Of a stretch of 64,000 nt of DNA, positions 43,162 through 51,394 are shown piece after piece. A model generated the notes under the pieces. It had not been told where the DNA came from, searched no databases, and was given only the letters and a program-made list of their open reading frames with translations. How positions within the stretch are numbered: position 1 is the stretch's first letter; every line of letters begins with the position of its first letter. This DNA is from Zavarzinia compransoris. Its GTDB lineage: Bacteria; Pseudomonadota; Alphaproteobacteria; Zavarziniales; Zavarziniaceae. The stretch is from contig NZ_QGLF01000004.1 of NCBI RefSeq assembly GCF_003173055.1, positions 124,001-188,000 on the forward strand. The letters are read 5' to 3'. The translations under genes were made by a program, and so were the position numbers.

Positions 43162-45342
43162 CTACAGGCGGCTTTCGATCTGGTTGCCGCCCCGGCTCTT
43201 CGCCAGATACATGGCGGCATCGGCTTTCTTGATCAGGTTGCCCGGGTTGGCGTTGGCGCCGGCATCCGCGGCGACACCGATGCTGGCCGAGATATGGACC
43301 ACATCCGACCCGATGGTGAAGGGGGCCGCCAGGGCGGCCCTGATCCGCTCCGCCGCCGCCTTCAGATGATCCATGCTGCCGATCAGGGGCATCAGGGCCA
43401 GGAATTCGTCGCCGCCGATCCGCGCGACCGTATCCTCGGACCGGACCGCGGCAGCCAGCCGGGCCGCGACCTGGCACAGCAATTCGTCCCCCGCCCGATG
43501 GCCGAGAAGGTCGTTCACCGGCTTGAACTTGTCGAGATCGATGAACAGGATGCCGACCTGGTCGCGCTGCCGCGCCGCCTGGGGCAGGGCCTGGCCCAGG
43601 CGGTCCATCACCAGGGTCCGGTTGGGCAGGCCGGTGAGGGCGTCGAAATTGGCGCGATGCCAGATTTCCTGGTCGCGCATCTTGCGCGCGGTGATGTCCG
43701 ACAGCAAAGCGACATAGCGGATGAGGTTGCCGGCGGCATCCCGCACCGTGTTGATCTTCAGCCATTCGACGAACAATTGCCCGTCCTTCCGGCGATTGGT
43801 GATCTCGCCCTCCCAATGGCCTTTCTGGGCGAGGTCTTGCAGCATCGCGTCGAAGAAGGTGCTGTCATGGGTGCCCGAGCCCAGCAATTCGCGCGGCGAG
43901 CGGCCCAGGGCTTCCTCGGACGAATAGCCGGTGATGGCGGTGAAGGCGGGATTGACCCGGATGATCCGCCGGTTGCGGTCGGTCACCATGATGCCTTCGC
44001 CCGCGGTCATGAAGACCGACTGCGAGATCTGCAGCGAGTCTTCGAGCATGACGAGGCGGGAGACATCGGAGAAGGAGATGACGGCACCGCCCGGCAGATC
44101 GCCCGCCGCCGGCAATTGCCGGGTATTGAAGGACAGCCAGCGCAGATGCCCGCCGGATGTCCTGACGCTGTGGAGGGCGACCGCCGACACCTGCCGGTTG
44201 GCCCGCATCGACGGGTAGAGATGAAGGGGCAGGGGGCGCCCGGTCTCGTCGAAAAGGACCGTCCGCCGTTCCTTCAGCGCTGTCGCATCGACGCCGAGAA
44301 GGTCGAGCGCGGACTGGTTCCACAGCACGATGTCGTCGCCCTGGTCGACCAGCACCAGGCCGTCGGGGATGGCTTCGAACAGGCGGGCATAGCGCGCGTC
44401 GCTGAGCTGGATCAGGCGCCGCAGCCTGATGTCGCGCAGCAGCAGGGCGGAACCGCCGGCGATCAGGAGGGTGAGCAGCGCGGTCGCCAGGGCGCTCTTC
44501 GCGAAGTGGTCGCTGACTTCGCTGCGGGCCGGCGCCAGAAGCTCGTCGACCGTGCGCCCGACCGTCACCACCAGCGGCGTTCCGGGTACCTGCTGCCAGG
44601 CGACGAGTTGGGCCGCCGCCCCGTCGCCGAAGATATGCGCGCCCCGGTCTTCCGCTGCCGGGGCCGCGATCGCGGGGGCGAGCGCGGTCGGACCGTCGTC
44701 CGCGCTGCCGGCGATCAGGCTGCCGTCTGAGCGGTGGCGAAGGGCGATCCGCCCGGCGCCGCCGGTACCGAGCAGCGCCAGCCGCCCGGACAGATAGGCC
44801 GGGTCCAGGGAACACAGCAGAACCCCGTCGAATGTGCCCGGGCCATACAGCGGGCGCACGAAGAAGATCCGCGGCCGGCCCGTGTGCCGGCCCACCTGCT
44901 GGGTCGAGATGAACAGCGAATCCGGGCCCCGGTCGTCGGCGAAATAGCGGAAATAGTCCCGGTCGGCGACATTCAGGGGCAGGGCGGCGGCGATGCTGCT
45001 GTCGATCAGCTCGCCCTGGCGGCCGAAGCGGGACAGGGCGAAATCGATGTCGCCGCCAAACAGGGCCCGGCTCTGCTCCGCCTGGGCCGCCGCCGTCTTT
45101 TCCGGCAGGGAGAGGTCGTTCCGCATGTCGAGGAGGACGAAATCGACCTCGCGCACGGCCGAGGAAAAGCGGTCGGCGGTGGTGGCGGCCGTGCGCTGCA
45201 TTTCGGCGCTGCCGGCGGCGAGGGCGCCTTCCAGCAGCCGTTCCCCCGCATAGAACAGATAGGCCCAGTAGCCGATCCCGATCGAGGCTGCCAGCGTCAG
45301 GCCGGACCAGATGAGTGCACGATAGCTGCGAAGAGAAAGCAT
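43162..45342 (-). CDS. Membrane diguanylate cyclase with Cache-like sensor and two PAS domains
   Basis: The 726-residue protein has a transmembrane helix near residues 10-30, a periplasmic Cache-like sensor (35-275, with VADRDYFRYF), a second helix near 285-305, two PAS domains (about 320-430 and 440-560, the second with RVNPAFTAITGYSSEE), and a C-terminal GGDEF domain. The active motif RIGGDEF lies near 642-648, preceded by the inhibitory RxxD site (RSED, five residues before GGDEF), so the enzyme should make cyclic di-GMP and be product-inhibited. Its location next to the flagellar genes suits motility control. Confidence 0.93.
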   Translation of the reverse strand: MLSLRSYRALIWSGLTLAASIGIGYWAYLFYAGERLLEGALAAGSAEMQRTAATTADRFSSAVREVDFVLLDMRNDLSLPEKTAAAQAEQSRALFGGDIDFALSRFGRQGELIDSSIAAALPLNVADRDYFRYFADDRGPDSLFISTQQVGRHTGRPRIFFVRPLYGPGTFDGVLLCSLDPAYLSGRLALLGTGGAGRIALRHRSDGSLIAGSADDGPTALAPAIAAPAAEDRGAHIFGDGAAAQLVAWQQVPGTPLVVTVGRTVDELLAPARSEVSDHFAKSALATALLTLLIAGGSALLLRDIRLRRLIQLSDARYARLFEAIPDGLVLVDQGDDIVLWNQSALDLLGVDATALKERRTVLFDETGRPLPLHLYPSMRANRQVSAVALHSVRTSGGHLRWLSFNTRQLPAAGDLPGGAVISFSDVSRLVMLEDSLQISQSVFMTAGEGIMVTDRNRRIIRVNPAFTAITGYSSEEALGRSPRELLGSGTHDSTFFDAMLQDLAQKGHWEGEITNRRKDGQLFVEWLKINTVRDAAGNLIRYVALLSDITARKMRDQEIWHRANFDALTGLPNRTLVMDRLGQALPQAARQRDQVGILFIDLDKFKPVNDLLGHRAGDELLCQVAARLAAAVRSEDTVARIGGDEFLALMPLIGSMDHLKAAAERIRAALAAPFTIGSDVVHISASIGVAADAGANANPGNLIKKADAAMYLAKSRGGNQIESRL

Positions 45343-45476
45343 AGAGGCCCGGACTGTCCAGAATGCCCAGCCAGTGTGCCTGAAAAAATCACTTATACTT
45401 TAGTATTATATTGGATTGGGCCAGAAACGGCGGCAATCGTTTCGGCGTTATCGCCGAAATGGCGGCCGTCATGCAC

Positions 45477-46352
45477 TCATCGGGCGTCAATCCGGTTCTC
45501 CGTCGCCTTCCGGCTGCAGAAATCGCTGATTGTGCCGCAAAGGTCGATCGCGCCTTCGGGCGCATCGGGGCGCCGCATCAGGGCCAGTTCGGTCGGCGGG
45601 ATCGGCGGCAGGCCCTGCGCCGGCCCCAGCGCCTGCAAGCCCGGGCCGACCGTCCCGGCTTCCAGCAGGGCGATGCCGAGGCCGCCGGCGACGGCGGCCT
45701 GGACCCCGGCCAGATTCGGGCTTTCATAGGCGATGCGCCAGCGCCGGCCCGCCGCCTCGAGCGCGCGGATCGCCCGTTCGCGATAAAGACAGCCGGACAG
45801 GAAGGTGACCAGGGGCAAGGGATCGCCGCCGCCGGCCGGGGCATGGCCTGCGCCGGCGGCCCAGACCAATCGTTCCGGCCAGGCGCCGAAGGCCGGACCC
45901 TGGCCCGGTTCGCGCTTGGCGAGGACGAGATCGTAAAGCCCCCGGGTCAGGCCGTCACGCAGCGCCACGCTCAGATCGCAGCGCACCTCCAGGCGGATGT
46001 CGGGCCGGGCGGCGGCGAAACTGGCGATGACCCCGGTCAGGGCCGTGACCGCGAAATCCTCCGGAATGCCCAGGCGGACGACGGCGGGCGCCGGCTGCCC
46101 GACCAGGGCCTGCCGCGCCTCGCCGGCCAGCGCCAGCAGCCGGCGGGCATAGCCGAGCAGGGTCTCCCCGGCTTCGGTCAAGGCGATCCGGCGGCGGTCA
46201 CGGTGGAACAGGGGGCGGCCGAGACCGTCCTCCAACCGGCGGATCTGCTGGCTGACGGTCGATTGCGTCCGGTTCACCCGCTCGCCGGCCCGGGTAAAGC
46301 CCCCGGCATCGACCACGGAAACGAAGCTCTGCAACAGGTCGAGGTCGAACAT
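45477..46352 (-). CDS. LysR-family transcriptional regulator
   Basis: The 291-residue protein has an N-terminal winged HTH (FVSVVDAGGFTRAGERVNRT with STVSQQIRRLEDGLGRPLF, residues 8-60) and a periplasmic-binding-type effector domain. The start at 46352 (MFDLDLLQSF) is at the conserved LysR N-terminus. It is divergent from a DMT exporter gene, its probable target. Two inverted repeats lie between them. Confidence 0.93.
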   Translation of the reverse strand: MFDLDLLQSFVSVVDAGGFTRAGERVNRTQSTVSQQIRRLEDGLGRPLFHRDRRRIALTEAGETLLGYARRLLALAGEARQALVGQPAPAVVRLGIPEDFAVTALTGVIASFAAARPDIRLEVRCDLSVALRDGLTRGLYDLVLAKREPGQGPAFGAWPERLVWAAGAGHAPAGGGDPLPLVTFLSGCLYRERAIRALEAAGRRWRIAYESPNLAGVQAAVAGGLGIALLEAGTVGPGLQALGPAQGLPPIPPTELALMRRPDAPEGAIDLCGTISDFCSRKATENRIDAR

Positions 46353-46362
46353 GGCTGCCTCA

Positions 46363-46405
46363 ATATCGATTTCTTGAATGATATGCATGGAAACATCGAA
46401 TTTCC
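46363..46405. promoter_or_regulatory. Two inverted repeats in the lysR/exporter divergent promoter
   Basis: ATATC-N12-GATAT (46363-46384) and GGAAACATCGAATTTCC (46389-46405; arms GGAAA/TTTCC) lie back to back in a locally AT-rich stretch. This is the expected place for LysR recognition and activation sites. Confidence 0.5.
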
Positions 46406-46456
46406 AAATGAAGAGCGGGGCCGCTATGGTCATCCTGTAAAGACGGGAGTGCGGTT

Positions 46457-47380
46457 ATGGCGCGGGGCGATGCGGCGAACGGGGGGCGTGGAACGGGGAT
46501 AGAGCGCGGGGAAATCCTGCTGGTCGTCCTGTTCTGCCTGCTGTGGAGTTCGGCTTTCGCGCCGGCGAAACTGGCCGTCGCCCATGCCCCGCCGCTGTTG
46601 CTTCTCGCCTGCCGCTTCGTGGCGGCCGGCCTGCTCTGCCTTGGCCTGGCCCGCTGGCGCGGCGAGGGCGGCTGGCCGGCGCGTCGCGACCTTGCCGCCC
46701 TGGCCCTGCTCGGGCTGTTCAACAATGCGATCTACCTCGGCCTGTCGTGGTCGGGGATGGCCTCGGTCTCGTCCGGCTTCGCCGCCGTGCTGATCAGCAC
46801 CAACCCGCTGCTGACGGCGCTGGTCGCCGGGCCGGTGCTGGGCGAGCGGATGACCGGGCGGAAGCTCGCGGGTCTTCTGCTCGGGCTTGCGGGGGTCGCG
46901 CTGGTGCTGCGCTCGCGCCTCGGCACCGGGGCGGAGGATGCGGGCGGTGCCCTGCTCGTGCTCGGCGGGCTGCTGTCCCTGGTCGCGGGCACGATCCTCT
47001 ACAAGCGGCTCGCGCCCCGGCATGTCGGGCCCTGGACCGGCAACGGCTTGCAGGCGCTGGCCGCCGGTCTCGTCCTCGTCCCGGCCAGCCTGCTGATCGA
47101 GGATTGGTCGACGGCAGAGGCGACCACGACCGTCCTGCTGGCCCAAGCCTGGATGGTGCTCGGGGTTTCGGTCGGCGGCTATATGCTGTGGTTCCGGCTG
47201 CTCGCGCGCCACAGCGCGACGGCGGCCAGCAGCCTGCATTTCCTGATGCCGCCGCTCGGCCTCGGCTTCGGCTGGCTGCTGGCGGGCGAATCGGTGCCGG
47301 CCCTCGACCTGCTCGGCATCGTGCCGATCGCTTGCGGCATCGCCCTCGTTACCCGCCCCGCTCGGCCCGGAAGCGCCTGA
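46457..47380 (+). CDS. EamA/DMT-superfamily transporter
   Basis: The 307-residue protein has ten hydrophobic helices in two EamA repeats (about 20-145 and 160-300). The N-terminus ILLVVLFCLLWSSAFAPAKL and repeat end GLLLGLAGVALVL are typical of metabolite exporters. It is divergent from a LysR gene that probably controls it. Its last 32 bases overlap the convergent gene at 47349-47744. Substrate unknown, possibly an amino acid or related metabolite. Confidence 0.9.
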   Translation: MARGDAANGGRGTGIERGEILLVVLFCLLWSSAFAPAKLAVAHAPPLLLLACRFVAAGLLCLGLARWRGEGGWPARRDLAALALLGLFNNAIYLGLSWSGMASVSSGFAAVLISTNPLLTALVAGPVLGERMTGRKLAGLLLGLAGVALVLRSRLGTGAEDAGGALLVLGGLLSLVAGTILYKRLAPRHVGPWTGNGLQALAAGLVLVPASLLIEDWSTAEATTTVLLAQAWMVLGVSVGGYMLWFRLLARHSATAASSLHFLMPPLGLGFGWLLAGESVPALDLLGIVPIACGIALVTRPARPGSA

Positions 47381-47744
47381 CGGGGGCGGCCGGCGTCGGG
47401 GGTGCATCCGGCGTCGGGGGCGCATCCGGTCCCGGGGCGCGGCCGGCCCCTGTCGCCAGCAGAATGACCGTCAGGGCCTCGATCAGGCCGCGCCGGTCCA
47501 GCGGCTGGTCCAGGCGGGTCCGGGTTTCATAGCGGACGCGGGACTGCCGGTCGATGACGTGGCGGTCGGGGCTGCGCGGGCCTTCGGCCGCGATCGTCTG
47601 CTGCCAGCGTTTCCGCGCGGGGCGATCCTCGGCCGAAAAGGGCAGGGGGCCCAGGTCGGCGGCGACGACCAGCACGCCGTCCTCCGCCCGGCCGTCGAAG
47701 ACCGTGCCGTCAAGGGCAAAGCGGAATGTCGAGACCGTGGACAA
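47349..47744 (-). CDS. Hypothetical protein
   Basis: The 131-residue product starts with TTG at 47744, with AGGAG about nine bases upstream. The first 95 residues look folded (STFRFALDGTVFDGRAEDGV, VIDRQSRVRYETRTRLDQPL, RRGLIEALTVILLATGAG). The tail is a Pro/Ala repeat (PDAPPTPDAPPTPAAP). I recognise no family. It overlaps the transporter gene tail-to-tail. The conserved-looking helix and ribosome site support a real gene. Confidence 0.55.
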   Translation of the reverse strand: MSTVSTFRFALDGTVFDGRAEDGVLVVAADLGPLPFSAEDRPARKRWQQTIAAEGPRSPDRHVIDRQSRVRYETRTRLDQPLDRRGLIEALTVILLATGAGRAPGPDAPPTPDAPPTPAAPVRRFRAERGG

Positions 47745-47875
47745 GGCTCGTTAACTCCTATACTGCCAGGATCTGTAAAACCGATGGCACCCGCGCGCAG
47801 GCGCCCGGGCCGGAAGCCCGGCGCGACGCCCGCCCCCAGTCCAGCCGATCTCCGTTAAAAGAGCCTTAAGCCCCG

Positions 47876-49717
47876 ATGTCCGATCCGCGAAAGAGTGCCG
47901 CTGCCGACAAGCGCAGCGGCTGGCAGACCGTTAAACTGTTCCTGCCCTATCTCTGGCCGCGTGACCGGGCCGACCTGCGCCGGCGGGTGCTGCTGGCGGT
48001 CGGCTTCCTGGTCCTGGCCAAGATCGCCAATGTGATCGTGCCCTATTTCTACAAGGCGGCGGTCGATGCCCTGTCGGTGAAGGCGACGGTGGTCACCGTG
48101 CCGATCCTGATGATCATCGCCTATGGCCTGGCTCGGGTCGGGGCCCAGGGCTTTGCCGAACTGCGCGACAGCATCTTCGCCCGGGTCGGGCAGTTCGCCG
48201 TCCGCCGCCTGGGGCTTTCGACCTTCGAGCACCTGCATCGCCTGTCGCTGCGCTTCCATGTCGAGCGGCGCACCGGCGGCCTCAACCGGGTGATCGAGCG
48301 CGGCACCAAGGGCATCGACCTGCTGCTGCGCTTCACCCTGTTCAACATCGCGCCCACCATCCTCGAGATCGGCTTCGTCCTAATCCTGCTGGCCACCGGC
48401 TTCGGCTGGCCCATGGTCGCGGTGATGATGGCGACCATCGTCGCCTATATCGGCTTCACCTTCCTCGTCTCGGAATGGCGGATCAAATACCGCCGGACCA
48501 TGAACGACCAGGACACCGACGCCAACACCAAGGCGGTCGACAGCCTGCTGAACTACGAGACGGTGAAATATTTCTCCAACGAGGGGCACGAGGCCCGGCG
48601 CTTCGACCGCGCCCTCCAGGCCTATGAACAGGCCGCGGTGAAGAGCCAGACCACGCTCTCCGTCCTCAATGCCGGCCAGTCCCTGATCATGGCGGCGGGG
48701 CTCGCCGGGGTGATGTATCTGGCTGGCCGGGGGGTCGCCGACGGCTCCATGACGGTCGGCGACTTCGTGCTGGTGAACACCTTCCTGATCCAGCTCTATA
48801 TCCCGCTCAACATGCTCGGCTTCGTTTATCGCGAGATCAAGCAGGGCATCATCGACATGGAGGCGATGTTCGCCGTCCTCGACGTCGAGGAAGAGGTGAA
48901 GGACCGGCCGGGCGCCCCGGCCCTGACGGTCGCGGGCGGCGAGGTCCGCTTCGAGGACGTCGATTTCCGCTACGATGCGCGGCGCGGCATCCTGAAGGGC
49001 GTCAGCTTCACCGTGGCCCCGGGCAGCACGGTCGCCATCGTCGGCCCGTCCGGCGCCGGGAAATCGACCATCAGCCGCATCCTGTTCCGCTTCTACGACA
49101 TCGAGGCGGGCCGGGTCTCGATCGACGGCCAGGATATCCGCGAGGTGAGCCAGGAATCCCTGCGCCGGGCGATCGGCATCGTTCCCCAGGATACGGTGCT
49201 GTTCAACGATACCATCCGCTACAACATCCGCTACGGCCGCCCCGGCGCCACGGACGAAGAGGTGGAGGCGGCGGCACGGCTTGCCCGCATCCACGATTTC
49301 GTCGTCTCGCTGCCCGACGGCTACGACAGCATGGTGGGCGAGCGCGGCCTGAAACTGTCGGGCGGGGAGAAGCAGCGGGTGGCGATCGCCCGCACGATCC
49401 TGAAGAATCCGCCCATCCTGCTGCTCGACGAGGCGACCTCCGCCCTCGATACCCAGACGGAAAAGGAAATCCAGGCCAGCCTGAAGGAGATTTCCCGCGA
49501 CCGTACCGCTATTGTGATCGCGCACCGCCTGTCGACGGTGGTCGATGCCGACGAGATCCTGGTCCTCGACAAGGGCCGGATCGTCGAGCGCGGCACACAC
49601 GAGGCGCTGCTCGATCTCGGCGGCCAATATGCCGGCATGTGGCAGCGCCAGCTGGAGGCGGTGGAGGCCGAGGCCAAGCTCGCCGAGGCCAAGCTCGCAG
49701 AGACCAGGGGCGCCTGA
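47876..49717 (+). CDS. Atm1/HMT1-like ABC exporter
   Basis: The 613-residue half-transporter has a six-helix domain (about 30-330) with the Atm1-type segment RLSLRFHVERRTGGLNRVIE and the substrate-region NYETVKYFSNEGHEARRFDR. The ATPase domain has Walker A GPSGAGKST near 390, signature LSGGEKQR near 494 and ILLLDEATSALD. Relatives export glutathione-linked persulfide or metal conjugates and aid iron-sulfur or heavy-metal homeostasis. The C-terminal tail has two AEAKLAE units. It stands alone. Confidence 0.92.
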   Translation: MSDPRKSAAADKRSGWQTVKLFLPYLWPRDRADLRRRVLLAVGFLVLAKIANVIVPYFYKAAVDALSVKATVVTVPILMIIAYGLARVGAQGFAELRDSIFARVGQFAVRRLGLSTFEHLHRLSLRFHVERRTGGLNRVIERGTKGIDLLLRFTLFNIAPTILEIGFVLILLATGFGWPMVAVMMATIVAYIGFTFLVSEWRIKYRRTMNDQDTDANTKAVDSLLNYETVKYFSNEGHEARRFDRALQAYEQAAVKSQTTLSVLNAGQSLIMAAGLAGVMYLAGRGVADGSMTVGDFVLVNTFLIQLYIPLNMLGFVYREIKQGIIDMEAMFAVLDVEEEVKDRPGAPALTVAGGEVRFEDVDFRYDARRGILKGVSFTVAPGSTVAIVGPSGAGKSTISRILFRFYDIEAGRVSIDGQDIREVSQESLRRAIGIVPQDTVLFNDTIRYNIRYGRPGATDEEVEAAARLARIHDFVVSLPDGYDSMVGERGLKLSGGEKQRVAIARTILKNPPILLLDEATSALDTQTEKEIQASLKEISRDRTAIVIAHRLSTVVDADEILVLDKGRIVERGTHEALLDLGGQYAGMWQRQLEAVEAEAKLAEAKLAETRGA

Positions 49718-49817
49718 CGCGCCGGGGCAATGCGCGGTTCACGGAATCGCTGCATTGTTCTAGACCTTGTTCCGCGCGGTTTCATGCGCGACCGAAACCG
49801 AGCCTGGGAGAAGACCG

Positions 49818-50519
49818 TTGGATATTCTGGCTTCGATCCGTTCCGTCCTGCATCCCCTGCACCGCGAGGGGGTGCGCTTCGTCGCCCTCTTCGCCATCGC
49901 CACCCTGATCCTGTTCCTGATCTGGAAGCCCCTCGGCTGGCTCGGCGTGGTGCTGACGCTTTGGTGCGCCTATTTCTTCCGCGATCCGCCGCGGGCGACG
50001 CCCACCCGCGCCGGCCTCGTGGTCTCGCCCGCGGACGGCAAGGTGGTCGCCACCGCCGATGCGGTGCCGCCGGCCGAACTCGGCCTGGGCGAGGCGGCGC
50101 GGCCGCGCATCTCGATCTTCATGAGCGTCTTCGACGTCCATGTGAACCGGGTGCCCGTGGCCTCGACCGTCGACCGCGTGTCTTATCGTCCCGGCAAATT
50201 CCTCAATGCCGCCGAGGACAAGGCGAGCGACGACAACGAGCGCAATTCGCTGCGCCTGATCCTCGACGATGGCCGGGATCTCGGCGTCGTCCAGATCGCC
50301 GGCCTCGTCGCCCGCCGCATCGTCTGCGACGCGGCGCCCGGGCAGACATACGACGCCGGCCAGCGTTTCGGCATCATCCGCTTCGGCAGCCGGCTGGACG
50401 TCTACCTGCCGGTCGGGGTGGCGCCGCTGGTCGCCGTCGGCCAGCGCGCGGTGGCGGGCGAGACCGTGCTTGCCGACCTGACTTCGAACGAAGGGCCGCG
50501 CCTCGCGGTCGTCGGCTGA
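49818..50519 (+). CDS. psd: Phosphatidylserine decarboxylase
   Basis: Converts phosphatidylserine to phosphatidylethanolamine at the membrane. The 233-residue proenzyme is of the short alphaproteobacterial PSD-A type: N-terminal hydrophobic helices (residues 20-55), [22 protein letters not shown], the histidine in [14 protein letters not shown], and the self-cleavage site [10 protein letters not shown], where Ser191 becomes the pyruvoyl group. The TTG start at 49818 follows GGGAGAAG. pssA follows after 19 bases, completing the PE pathway. Confidence 0.94.
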   Translation: MDILASIRSVLHPLHREGVRFVALFAIATLILFLIWKPLGWLGVVLTLWCAYFFRDPPRATPTRAGLVVSPADGKVVATADAVPPAELGLGEAARPRISIFMSVFDVHVNRVPVASTVDRVSYRPGKFLNAAEDKASDDNERNSLRLILDDGRDLGVVQIAGLVARRIVCDAAPGQTYDAGQRFGIIRFGSRLDVYLPVGVAPLVAVGQRAVAGETVLADLTSNEGPRLAVVG

Positions 50520-50538
50520 CGGCGGGGAGGCGGCGGGC

Positions 50539-51387
50539 ATGTCGGACTGGCAATCCTGGAACGAGAAGGCCACCCGCCGCCGCCGGCGCCTGCACCTGCG
50601 CGAGGCGCGGCTGAACCGCCTGCCGGTGCGCAGCCTCCTGCCCAATATCCTGACCACGCTGGCGCTTTGCGCCGGGCTGACCTCGATCCGCTTCGCCCTC
50701 GACGACAAGTTCGAGCTGGCGGTCGCGGCGATCATGATCGCCGGCTTCCTCGACGGGATCGACGGCCGGGTCGCCCGCCTGCTCAAGGGCACCAGCCGCT
50801 TCGGCGCGGAACTCGATTCGCTTTCCGATTTCCTGTCGTTCGGGGTCGCGCCGGTCGTCGTGCTCTATCTCTGGACGTTGCAGGAATTGTCCGGGCTCGG
50901 CTGGATCGCCGTGCTGTCCCATGCGGTCTGCTGCGCGCTGCGCCTAGCCCGCTTCAACGTCGCGATCGACGATCCGGACAAGCCGGCCTGGACCTCCGCC
51001 TTCTTCACCGGCGTGCCCTCGCCGGCGGGGGCCGCCCTCGTGCTGCTGCCGATCATCGGCACTTTCGCGACCGGGCTGGAAGTCTTCCGCTCGCCCTGGT
51101 TCGTCGCCGGGGTCGCGGTCACCGTCGCCTTCCTGATGGTCAGCCGCCTGCCCACCTTGTCGTTCAAGAAGATCCGCGTCCACCGCGACTGGGTCCTGCC
51201 CACCCTCGTCTTCGTCGGCATCGGCACCGCGCTGGCCCTGTCCTACCCGTGGCAGGTGCTCTGCCTCGTCATCATCGCCTATGCGGCGACCATTCCCTTC
51301 GGCCCCATCGCCTGGCGCAAGGCCCTGAACAAGGCCGCCCTCCGCGCGACGGAAGAAGAGGCGGGGCAGGGCCCCGCCAAGGTCTGA
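50539..51387 (+). CDS. pssA: CDP-diacylglycerol-serine O-phosphatidyltransferase
   Basis: Makes phosphatidylserine from CDP-diacylglycerol and serine. The 282-residue integral membrane protein has about eight helices. The CDP-alcohol transferase motif DG-x2-AR-x8-G-x3-D-x3-D is present as DGRVARLLKGTSRFGAELDS followed by LSD, near residues 75-97. The N-terminus is basic (TRRRRRLHLREARL). It is probably cotranscribed with psd and ends seven bases before the convergent RND gene. Confidence 0.95.
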   Translation: MSDWQSWNEKATRRRRRLHLREARLNRLPVRSLLPNILTTLALCAGLTSIRFALDDKFELAVAAIMIAGFLDGIDGRVARLLKGTSRFGAELDSLSDFLSFGVAPVVVLYLWTLQELSGLGWIAVLSHAVCCALRLARFNVAIDDPDKPAWTSAFFTGVPSPAGAALVLLPIIGTFATGLEVFRSPWFVAGVAVTVAFLMVSRLPTLSFKKIRVHRDWVLPTLVFVGIGTALALSYPWQVLCLVIIAYAATIPFGPIAWRKALNKAALRATEEEAGQGPAKV

Positions 51388-51394
51388 CCGGCCT

